Assembly: GCA_030049455.1 (NCBI GenBank)
Contig: JASIKV010000318.1
Span: 1-5,722, forward strand
DNA: 5,722 bases
Source of the DNA: Terriglobia bacterium
GTDB lineage: Bacteria > Acidobacteriota > Terriglobia > UBA7540
Direction of reading: 5' to 3'
Below the pieces are notes generated by a model. It saw only the letters and a list, made by a program, of their open reading frames with translations. It was not told the origin of the DNA and searched no databases. Made by a program: the position numbers and the translations under genes. Of the stretch, positions 1 to 5,265 are shown piece after piece (position 1 is the first letter of the stretch; the number at the start of each line of letters is the position of its first letter).

Positions 1-57
1 TTCCGCAAGCTCGAGGCCATTACGGAGGAAGAAGAGCGCGAAGCGGGGATAGAATAA
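1..57 (+). CDS. C-terminal end of an unidentified protein (partial)
   Basis: An open frame enters from the left edge and ends at TAA (55-57), giving 18 residues that finish TEEEEREAGIE. The tail is strongly acidic and has no recognisable domain, so I do not name it. It lies 36 bases before the nrdR start on the same strand, with no hairpin plus T-run terminator between them, so the two genes are plausibly cotranscribed. That the frame is coding is inferred from its position and from the clean stop just before the nrdR ribosome binding site. With so few codons visible the call is tentative. Confidence 0.5.
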   Translation, partial: FRKLEAITEEEEREAGIE

Positions 58-93
58 GCCGCTTTGGATCCCCAATCGAGGTGAATTAACCAC

Positions 94-555
94 GTGAGAT
101 GTCCTTTCTGCGGCCACTTGGAAGACAAAGTCGTAGATTCCCGTGAAGCAAAGATCGGTGACACCATTCGGCGCCGCCGTCAATGCGCCAAGTGCCGGCG
201 GCGCTTCACCACTTACGAACGAATCGACGAAATTCCCTATATGGTCGTGAAGAAGGACGGCCGCCGCGAGAAATTTGACCGGCAGAAAGTGCTGACCGGT
301 TTGCTGAAGGCCTGCGAAAAGCGTCCTGTGCCCATGGGCAAGCTGGAGGCGCTAGTGAATGAGATCGAAGCGCACGTGGCGGAATCCCCCGACCGCGAAC
401 GCCCCGCAACCGAGCTCGGCGAAATGGTGATGAATCGCCTCAAGAAACTCGACAAAGTCGCCTTTGTGCGTTTCGCTTCAGTCTACCAGGACTTCAAAGA
501 CGTTCGCGAGTTTATGGATGAGCTGAAAGATCTCCTTAAAACGAAGGGAAAGTAG
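94..555 (+). CDS. nrdR: Transcriptional repressor NrdR
   Basis: NrdR is a cytoplasmic zinc-ribbon/ATP-cone repressor that senses (d)ATP and represses ribonucleotide reductase genes. The 153-residue product has the usual family length. An N-terminal zinc ribbon shows two Cys pairs, C3-x2-C6 and C31-x2-C34, with the family signature MRCPFCG at the start and RRRRQC...FTTYER after it. An ATP-cone follows from about residue 49 to 139, opening VVKKDGRREKFDRQKV. The start is a GTG at 94, chosen because the protein then begins exactly at the MRCPFC motif and because GAGGTGA (78-84) sits 9 bases upstream. The gene probably shares a transcript with the partial gene before it. No ribonucleotide reductase gene and no obvious NrdR box are visible in this window, so its target lies elsewhere. 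Identification is very secure. Confidence 0.97.
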   Translation: MRCPFCGHLEDKVVDSREAKIGDTIRRRRQCAKCRRRFTTYERIDEIPYMVVKKDGRREKFDRQKVLTGLLKACEKRPVPMGKLEALVNEIEAHVAESPDRERPATELGEMVMNRLKKLDKVAFVRFASVYQDFKDVREFMDELKDLLKTKGK

Positions 556-603
556 AGCGTAAGAGAGCGAAGAAGGGCGCGCACTGCGTTTTTGCGTCTT
601 GAC

Positions 604-672
604 TTTTACCATTTAAGTCTTCGTTTTCTAGCACCGCTTATGAAAAGAAGATTTAAATAGTAAGAGGTAAAA
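604..672. repeat. Long imperfect AT-rich inverted repeat between convergent genes
   Basis: This sits between the 3' ends of nrdR and the GNAT gene. The core is ATTTAAGTCTTC (611-622) opposite GAAGATTTAAAT (647-658), 12 pairs with one G-T wobble. It continues past a one-base bulge (G623) into TTTTC (624-628) opposite GAAAA (642-646), with a 13-base loop. An outer arm, TTTTACC (604-610) opposite GGTAAAA (666-672), is separated from the core by an unpaired AGTAAGA on one side. The position suggests a shared transcription end or 3' stabilising structure for both convergent messages. Neither strand has a proper T-run straight after the stem, so it is not a textbook intrinsic terminator. The pairing is seen; the function is inferred. 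Confidence 0.6.
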
Positions 673-696
673 TGTATGAACCGACCGCGCCCCTGC

Positions 697-1725
697 CTAT
701 TCTCCAGGTCTGGCGTGTGAGTCCCTGTCGAAGATGAATGCCCCAAAGGCCTTGAAGGTTTCAAATCCCAAGCGGTGATAGAGCCGCACGGCGCCCGAAT
801 TCGCATCGGTCACGGTGAGTGTTACTTCCTGGAATCCGGCCTGTGCAAGGTCGCGGAAAGCCGCTTCCATCATTGCCGTCCCAATGCCCACACCCTGAAA
901 TGACTTTCCCACTCCCACCTGTGGAATGTGCGCGGTGCGGGGCCGGACGCGTGTGACCGTCAGGATTCCGGCCAGTTGGTGCGTGGGCCGGTGAATGGCC
1001 ATGCGCGAAATGTGGGCCAGAAAATCTCCGCACCCCTGATTTTGAAAGATGTTGTCCACCAGCCGGGTTGTTCCCATCACCGAAGTGTATTGGTCGTTGA
1101 TCATGGCGTCCACGTGCCGCCGATAGGATTGGTACAGCAGGTCCGCCGCTTCATCATGGAGTCGCTTGTCCCAGGGAATCAATTCGATGCTCTGCTGCCA
1201 CCAGGCCTTCTGGGCAGAGGGCTGGTCGCCGGAATCCGTGGCCACCTGAGGGCGAGTCTCCAGCGCGAGCGCCATGAAGCGCCGCAGATAAGCCTTGAAA
1301 TGATGTGGATGGAAGCACGACTCCAGTTCCTCGACCTTAAAGTGCGGAAGTTGGGCCTCAATTCGCCGCAGCCCGGGAGTGGCCTGAAGGGTTTCCAGCG
1401 AATGCTCCAGCAATTCGCGCTCGTGGCCCAGGCTGTTGAGATCGGGGTGAATGAAGAGGTCGCCAATGATGCCTTTTTCCCCATCGTAGAAAAAGAAGCA
1501 GTAGCCCTGAATTTTCGCGCGATCCACCAGAGCGTAACCGGAAAGGCGCTTGTCCCGCAGGCAGGAGGTGATGACACGAGTGGAAGCGGCAAAATCCCAG
1601 CGCATCTTCTCATCCCAAACGCGCCCTTCCGCCTCGAGAAGGTTCGAGAAATCCTTGGGTTCAAACCTGCGAATGTCGATGATTTCGAATCCCAAGCCCC
1701 AGTCCTTTTCCGCGCGCCCCCACAC
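697..1725 (-). CDS. Tandem-domain GNAT family N-acetyltransferase
   Basis: A GCN5-related N-acetyltransferase, expected to move an acetyl group from acetyl-CoA to an unknown amine in the cytoplasm. Numbered from the GTG at 1725 (342 residues), the C-terminal domain spans about 178-333. It has motif A with the acetyl-CoA pyrophosphate loop QGVGIG (277-282) and motif B, including TDANSGAVRLYHRLGFE (306-322). Residues 13-150 look like a second, degenerate GNAT fold: FEIIDIRRFEPKD resembles a first strand, and GDLFIHPD is followed by NSLGHE where the loop should be. The N-terminal copy has therefore probably lost acetyl-CoA binding. The start is uncertain. GTG 1725 has no ribosome binding site, while TTG at 1695 has one and would give a 332-residue protein starting MGFEIIDIRRF. 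The gene converges on nrdR and diverges from the OsmC gene. The substrate cannot be predicted. Confidence 0.88.
   Translation of the reverse strand: MWGRAEKDWGLGFEIIDIRRFEPKDFSNLLEAEGRVWDEKMRWDFAASTRVITSCLRDKRLSGYALVDRAKIQGYCFFFYDGEKGIIGDLFIHPDLNSLGHERELLEHSLETLQATPGLRRIEAQLPHFKVEELESCFHPHHFKAYLRRFMALALETRPQVATDSGDQPSAQKAWWQQSIELIPWDKRLHDEAADLLYQSYRRHVDAMINDQYTSVMGTTRLVDNIFQNQGCGDFLAHISRMAIHRPTHQLAGILTVTRVRPRTAHIPQVGVGKSFQGVGIGTAMMEAAFRDLAQAGFQEVTLTVTDANSGAVRLYHRLGFETFKAFGAFIFDRDSHARPGE
1703..1709 (-). promoter_or_regulatory. Ribosome binding site supporting a TTG start at 1695
   Basis: On the minus strand AAAAGGA is followed by a 7-base spacer and then TTG (1695-1693), in frame with the acetyltransferase. 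This is a better initiation context than the GTG at 1725, which is preceded by pyrimidine-rich sequence. The TTG start also places the first predicted GNAT beta strand at residue 3, as is usual in the family. Confidence 0.5.
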
Positions 1726-2040
1726 GGACGTTAAGAAGAATACGCTCGTTAGCGTGCCGGAATATCCGGAGCATCAAGATCGCCGGTGTGCATCAGCGCC
1801 AGTATAACCCAAGTGGATGTTTCATGAATCTCAAGGAGCCCTGCGATTGAGTGTCAATTTGTCGGTTGCGAAAAAATAATTCGGTCACGGTGTCGCATTC
1901 CGGCCGAAATCTTGAATTTTTCGAAAACTTTGCGCCTTAGATTGCACTGTCTAATTGGAGGTGCCGAAAGAATCGGCATTTTTGTCCTCTCATTCTTGCT
2001 GGATTGGGAGGTCGAATACTGAAAGCGATCGAGGTGAACC
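1726..2040. other. Divergent intergenic region between the GNAT and OsmC genes
   Basis: This 315-base, partly AT-rich region must carry promoters for both divergent genes. On the minus strand TATACT (1806-1801) could be a -10 for the acetyltransferase, but no good -35 lies at the right distance. A perfect minus-strand TTGACA (1857-1852) has no good -10 partner. On the plus strand TTGAAT (1912-1917) and TTAGAT (1937-1942) flank a perfect 10-base palindrome, but their spacing of 19 is long. A hairpin with a T-run follows at 1962-1983, and GAGGTGA (2031-2037) is the OsmC ribosome binding site. I see no convincing gene in the region. Confidence 0.6.
1962..1983 (+). terminator. Terminator-like hairpin in the OsmC leader
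   Basis: TGCCGA (1962-1967) pairs perfectly with TCGGCA (1973-1978) around the loop AAGAA, and the 3' arm runs straight into TTTTT (1979-1983). The T-run orients it to the plus strand. The stem is only 6 pairs, so it would be a modest terminator. It lies 57 bases before the OsmC start, and no plus-strand gene lies upstream closer than nrdR. It would therefore stop either readthrough from the left or the OsmC transcript itself, as an attenuator would. Confidence 0.45.
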
Positions 2041-2487
2041 ATGATTGAAGGCAAATTGATTCTGAGCAGCTCGAACGGCGAAGGCCGGCAGTTCGTGGCG
2101 CAGTCCGGCACCGGGCACGCACTTGTCCTGGACGACGCGGAAGGCCACACGGGGCCCAAACCCATTGAACTGGCGCTGCTGGCACTCGGCGGTTGTACGG
2201 CTTTTGACGTCATCAACATTTTGAGAAAGAAACGTCAAAAGGTGACGGGTTACGAGATTCTTCTGCGCGCCGACCAGAATCCCGAACCGCCGGGATATTT
2301 TACACGCGTCGAGATTAAACACTGTTTACATGGAATCATTGATCCGGAAGCAGTGAAAGCGGCCATCCACTTATCGGAAACCAAGTATTGTGCCGTGGGG
2401 GCGATGATTTCGAAGACGGCCAGGATCGAGACGACATATCAAATTCTCCCCCAAGGTGCGGATGAAGGCCTGGCCAGCGCAGCATAG
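2041..2487 (+). CDS. OsmC/Ohr family protein (probable thiol-dependent peroxidase)
   Basis: OsmC/Ohr proteins are small cytoplasmic homodimers that reduce organic hydroperoxides or related peroxides with a pair of cysteines. The 148-residue product has family length and both cysteine motifs: GPKPIELALLALGGCTAFDV with C52, and SETKYCAVGAMIS with C117. E43 and R16 are at places where the family has its catalytic Glu and Arg. The GPKPIEL and GGCTAFDVI wording resembles the YhfA-like OsmC branch more than classical Ohr; branch assignment is by pattern only. The ATG start is supported by GAGGTGA (2031-2037), though the spacer of 3 bases is short. The gene appears to be its own transcription unit, with a possible attenuator in its leader. 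No OhrR-type regulator gene is adjacent. The family call is firm; the physiological substrate is not known. Confidence 0.93.
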   Translation: MIEGKLILSSSNGEGRQFVAQSGTGHALVLDDAEGHTGPKPIELALLALGGCTAFDVINILRKKRQKVTGYEILLRADQNPEPPGYFTRVEIKHCLHGIIDPEAVKAAIHLSETKYCAVGAMISKTARIETTYQILPQGADEGLASAA

Positions 2488-2575
2488 CGGCCATGCGAAA
2501 TAATTGGCCTCATTGAAGCTTTTCGAGCGTAGCTTCGCTCGTAATCCTTAGCCGGGGTATCCCGCCGTGGGTTGA

Positions 2576-2731
2576 ATGAAGGCGGTGCAGGCACTGATGC
2601 CTGTGCTGACGGCCGGTGCATTCTATGCATATCGCCGGCAGGCGCAGAGCAAATTTCTGGGAATGCATGCAATGCGCAGGATGCCTTTTTTCGCCGATGG
2701 CAGACCTGGCACTGCGGGAGGATTGTTGTGA
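2576..2731 (+). CDS. Candidate small membrane peptide (51 residues)
   Basis: An ATG-started frame begins MKAVQALMPVLTAGAFYAYRR and ends at TGA (2729-2731). Residues 3-19 are hydrophobic enough for one membrane segment. A basic stretch follows, with Arg and Lys at 20, 21, 26, 34 and 35, giving an inside-positive pattern typical of small membrane proteins. The tail is Gly/Pro-rich. It overlaps two potential RNA hairpins, so the same bases could instead be structural. There is no strong ribosome binding site; only GTGGG lies at about the right distance. I recognise no family. It is offered because its composition is more protein-like than that of the competing frames here, but it may be chance. 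Confidence 0.25.
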   Translation: MKAVQALMPVLTAGAFYAYRRQAQSKFLGMHAMRRMPFFADGRPGTAGGLL

Positions 2732-2739
2732 TATCCACC

Positions 2740-2768
2740 ATGACAAATTCAGTTGCCGGGAATAGAAT
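2740..2768 (+). promoter_or_regulatory. Sigma70-type promoter for the aminotransferase-kinase operon
   Basis: ATGACA (2740-2745) and TAGAAT (2763-2768) each differ from the consensus hexamers TTGACA and TATAAT at one position, and the spacer is exactly 17 bases. Transcription would begin near 2775, leaving a leader of about 50 bases before the ATG at 2826. It is the best promoter match found in the window by eye, and it places the hairpin cluster upstream of, not inside, the operon leader. Confidence 0.55.
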
Positions 2769-2825
2769 TGCAGATTGAGCTTTAATGGCCAGGGAAAGCA
2801 TCGTATATCCTCATCCTGGAATTGC

Positions 2826-3935
2826 ATGAACGTTCCCTACTTCGACCTGAAGGCCCAATACGCTTCGCTGCGCGAAGAGGTTCTGGCCGCGCTCGATTGT
2901 GCGGGAAGCAAGGCAGCGTTCATTCAGGGAGAAGATGTCGACGCCTTCGAACAGGAATTCGCGGCCTACTGCGGGGTAAAGCACTGCGTGGCGCTCAATT
3001 CCGGGACCAGTGCGCTGCATCTGGCGCTGCTCGCAGCGGGAGTAAAGTCCGGCGACGAAGTCATTACCACGCCGAACAGTTTTATCGCCACGGCGGAAGC
3101 GATTTCTTACACCGGCGCCCGGCCGGTGTTCGTGGATATTGACCCGCGCACGGCGAACATCGATCATTCGAAAATCACCGCGGCGGTTACAAAGCGCACG
3201 CGCGTCATTCTACCCGTGCACCTTTACGGCCTTCCCGCGGAAATGGACCCCATCCTGAAAATCGCCGCGCAGCACGGAGCGACGGTGATTGAGGACGCGT
3301 GCCAGGCGCACGGCGCGCGCTATCACGGCGCGCGCGTGGGCGGCTTCGGCCAGTCGGCGGCGTTCAGCTTTTATCCCTCAAAAAACCTGGGCGCGTACGG
3401 AGAAGGCGGTGCGCTCACCACCAATGATGACGCCATCGCCGCGCAGGCCCGGGCGTTGCGGTCGCACGGCGAGTCTCAGCGCTACTTTCACGACAGCATC
3501 GGGTTCAACTATCGTATGAGCGGCTTTCAAGGTGCGATCCTGCGGCTTAAGCTGCGACGCCTGGATAAATGGAACGTGCGGCGCAGAGAGCTGGCGGAAA
3601 TCTATCGCCGCCAACTGGCCGGCGCGTGCGTGGACCTTCAGGATTCCAGTGCCGCGGACGAGCGCGTCGATCACCTCTTTGTGGTTTATGTGGCGGATCG
3701 CGATGCGGTTCGCGCCAAGTTAAAAGAACGAGGAGTGGGCACGGGTGTCCATTATCCGCTACCCATTCATTTACAGAAACCCTACCAGTCGTTGGGCTAC
3801 CGGCAGGGCGATTTTCCGCACACGGAGCGCGCCTGCGAACGCGTCATCAGCATGCCGCTTTATCCCGAGATGACCCATGAAGAGGCGGCGTATGCCGCCC
3901 AGTCCCTTCGTGCTATTTTGGGCGAGCGAGAGTAG
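2826..3935 (+). CDS. DegT/DnrJ/EryC1/StrS family PLP-dependent aminotransferase
   Basis: A fold-type I, PLP-dependent aminotransferase of the family that aminates keto-sugar nucleotides for surface polysaccharides and glycosylated products. With the ATG at 2826 it has 369 residues, the usual length, and begins MNVPYFDLKAQY, the typical family opening. An earlier in-frame TTG at 2775 would add 17 atypical residues. Visible motifs are NSGTSALHLAL (58-68, cofactor phosphate region), EDACQAHGA (156-164, with D157 expected to contact the PLP ring nitrogen), FSFYPSKNLGAYGEGG (180-195, with K186 the Schiff-base lysine), and a C-terminal part with HYPLPIHLQ. Nothing is truncated. No sugar-nucleotide dehydratase, epimerase or glycosyltransferase gene is adjacent, so the donor and sugar cannot be told. 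The ribosome binding site is weak (GGA before the ATG). It is followed after 6 bases by the kinase gene. Confidence 0.93.
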   Translation: MNVPYFDLKAQYASLREEVLAALDCAGSKAAFIQGEDVDAFEQEFAAYCGVKHCVALNSGTSALHLALLAAGVKSGDEVITTPNSFIATAEAISYTGARPVFVDIDPRTANIDHSKITAAVTKRTRVILPVHLYGLPAEMDPILKIAAQHGATVIEDACQAHGARYHGARVGGFGQSAAFSFYPSKNLGAYGEGGALTTNDDAIAAQARALRSHGESQRYFHDSIGFNYRMSGFQGAILRLKLRRLDKWNVRRRELAEIYRRQLAGACVDLQDSSAADERVDHLFVVYVADRDAVRAKLKERGVGTGVHYPLPIHLQKPYQSLGYRQGDFPHTERACERVISMPLYPEMTHEEAAYAAQSLRAILGERE

Positions 3936-3941
3936 CAGTCA

Positions 3942-5216
3942 ATGAAGCAGCGGCACAGTTTCGCCTGGATGGACTTGTTGTGGGTTTTTTTTCTGGTTGG
4001 CCTTGCTGCGCTTCCACCGAGCGGGCAGGCTCCCGAGCCGGAACCGGAATTTCACAAGTACCTTATCCTGTTCGCCATCGGCCTTCTGCAAATATTTGAG
4101 CACCGTTTCCTGGAGTCGTTGCCCAAACGCGGGCGCCTCTACATCGTTCTGCTGAAAATCTGCCTCGGATCACTGCTGGTGGATCACACGGGCGGAATTG
4201 ACAGCAGCTACTACCTGATCTACTTCTTGCCAGTAGTCACCGCCGCAATGTACTTTGACGTTTGGGCGACACTGGCCTGGACGATTCTGACGTGCGTCAC
4301 ATACTGGTCGTTCGTCATCTGGAAGCTGACGGAATACGAATTGACGGGAGAGGGCGCCGCGGAATTAGCCATCCGCAACCTGTTCTTCTTCCTGGCCGCC
4401 CTCATCGTCAATCGATTTGTGACCGAGAACCGCCGGCAAGCCGAACGCTACCGGCAACTTGCCGAGACGCTCGCGGAAACCAACCGGCAGCTCGAGCAGG
4501 CGCAGGAGGAAGCGCGCCGCTCGGAACGGCTGGCCGCGCTCGGGCAGCTCTCCGGTGGCCTGGCGCACGAATTGCGTAATCCCCTGGCCGTCATCAAGGG
4601 TTCGGCGGAGACCTTGATGCGCAAGGTCGCCGATTCCGACTCCATCACCACCGAGCTGGCAGGATACATTTCGAGCGAAGTCAATCGCATGAACGCCCTG
4701 GTGACGCGTTTTCTGGATTTTGCTCGGCCGCATCACCTGGAGCAGCACGAGGAGCAACTCCCGCCGCTAATTGAGCGGTCACTGAAGGCGGCGCGCGACC
4801 GTTGGCCGGATGCCAAGGTAGAGGTCGAGCGGAATTTCGCCCCGGACCTGCCGAAAATCATGCTTGATGCGGATTTGATGGAGCGCGTGTTCACCAATCT
4901 GGCGCTGAACGCCTACGAAGCGATGGGTCGCGAGGGCGGAACGCTGCGAGTGGAAGCCATGCCCGTCACCGAGAGCAGGCGCGGCGTGAAGATTATCTTT
5001 CAGGACACGGGCCCGGGAATTCCGGCGGAACTACGCGAGCAGATTTTCAACCCCTTCTTCACCACTAAGGAGACAGGAGTGGGTCTCGGCCTCTCCATCG
5101 TTTCTAAAATCATAGACGACCACCGCGGATCGATCCATGTGACCAGCGAACCCGGAAAAGGCGCGTGCTTCCAAATTTTTCTGCCGGAACACGAAGAAGC
5201 GAACCCCGCGGCGTGA
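3942..5216 (+). CDS. Membrane sensor histidine kinase (PilS/NtrB-like)
   Basis: A 424-residue two-component sensor in the inner membrane. Hydrophobic stretches at about 9-25, 40-56, 64-80, 90-105, 107-128 and 142-160 suggest six membrane segments with no large periplasmic domain. The segment TGGIDSSYYLIYFLP recalls the GG...LP signature of PilS/RegB-type membrane sensors. A charged coiled-coil linker (about 162-196) leads to the H-box LSGGLAHELRNPL with phospho-accepting H209. The ATPase domain has the N-box FTNLALNAYEAM (N319, N323), G1 DTGPGIP (D355), F-box FNPFFTTKE and G2 GVGLGLSI. There is no PAS, HAMP or receiver domain. The start at 3942 is 6 bases after the aminotransferase stop, which suggests an operon and possibly translational coupling. 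No response regulator gene is seen; the next gene is on the opposite strand. The H-box style suggests an NtrC-type partner, which is inference. Confidence 0.95.
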   Translation: MKQRHSFAWMDLLWVFFLVGLAALPPSGQAPEPEPEFHKYLILFAIGLLQIFEHRFLESLPKRGRLYIVLLKICLGSLLVDHTGGIDSSYYLIYFLPVVTAAMYFDVWATLAWTILTCVTYWSFVIWKLTEYELTGEGAAELAIRNLFFFLAALIVNRFVTENRRQAERYRQLAETLAETNRQLEQAQEEARRSERLAALGQLSGGLAHELRNPLAVIKGSAETLMRKVADSDSITTELAGYISSEVNRMNALVTRFLDFARPHHLEQHEEQLPPLIERSLKAARDRWPDAKVEVERNFAPDLPKIMLDADLMERVFTNLALNAYEAMGREGGTLRVEAMPVTESRRGVKIIFQDTGPGIPAELREQIFNPFFTTKETGVGLGLSIVSKIIDDHRGSIHVTSEPGKGACFQIFLPEHEEANPAA

Positions 5217-5265
5217 TTGCAACTCCCAGGCTCTATCGCGGACGAAAAGGTTCACCACCGCGGGG
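5204..5265. repeat. GC-rich inverted repeat spanning the convergent gene ends
   Basis: CCCCGCGG (5204-5211) in the last kinase codons is the exact reverse complement of CCGCGGGG (5258-5265) in the last codons of the SYLF gene, with 46 bases between them. The stop codons of the two genes are 16 bases apart, so any transcription end must lie inside coding sequence. No T-run follows on either strand. The pairing is exact, but a loop this long makes its function doubtful. Confidence 0.3.

Larger units (their letters stand above)
2488..2825. other. Structured intergenic region between the OsmC and aminotransferase genes
   Basis: This 338-base gap holds a run of potential hairpins: GGCCA/TGGCC (2489-2493, 2505-2509); GAAGCT/AGCTTC (2515-2520, 2531-2536), overlapping CGAGCG/CGCTCG (2524-2529, 2536-2541); CGGG/CCCG (2553-2564); CAGGCA/TGCCTG (2588-2593, 2598-2603), extendable with wobble pairs to 2583-2608; and GCCGG/CCGGC (2612-2616, 2635-2639) with inner TGCAT/ATGCA. 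A T6 run at 2686-2691 has no good stem before it. A candidate 51-codon ORF and a promoter lie in the right-hand part. No known riboswitch or tRNA was recognised. Confidence 0.55.

Noticed and set aside
928..1734. A 268-codon plus-strand open frame opposite the acetyltransferase.
   Set aside because: It lies antisense to a clear GNAT gene, has no domain, and is explained by GC-rich codon use on the coding strand.
1961..2044. A 27-codon GTG-started frame ending in an ATGA overlap with the OsmC start, resembling a coupled leader peptide.
   Set aside because: Its GTG lies at the base of the terminator-like hairpin and has no properly spaced ribosome binding site. The composition is unremarkable, and one ATGA overlap is expected by chance often enough.
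2515..2541. The two overlapping stems as an H-type pseudoknot.
   Set aside because: The strand order fits, but there would be no bases to span the first stem, so both stems cannot form together. They are better read as alternatives.
2686..2691. A T6 run as an intrinsic terminator before the aminotransferase operon.
   Set aside because: Only a 4-pair GCAT/ATGC match lies upstream, with a long loop, and no stable GC stem abuts the run.
2439..2801. A minus-strand frame of 120 codons with a CxxCH motif (CQVCH) and several other Cys and His residues, which might suggest a haem protein.
   Set aside because: There is only one CxxCH, no signal peptide, and overlap with the OsmC coding end. The Cys/His richness follows from TGCA/GCAT-rich DNA in the hairpin region.
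2775..2825. A 17-residue N-terminal extension of the aminotransferase from a TTG start.
   Set aside because: The extension does not look like the family, while the ATG at 2826 gives the typical MNVPYFDLKAQY opening. The TTG also coincides with the predicted transcription start.
3309..3335. A 12-base direct repeat, CACGGCGCGCGC, twice at a 15-base offset in the aminotransferase gene.
   Set aside because: It encodes HGAR twice within the conserved EDACQAHGARYHGARVG region and reflects normal family sequence and GC-rich codons.
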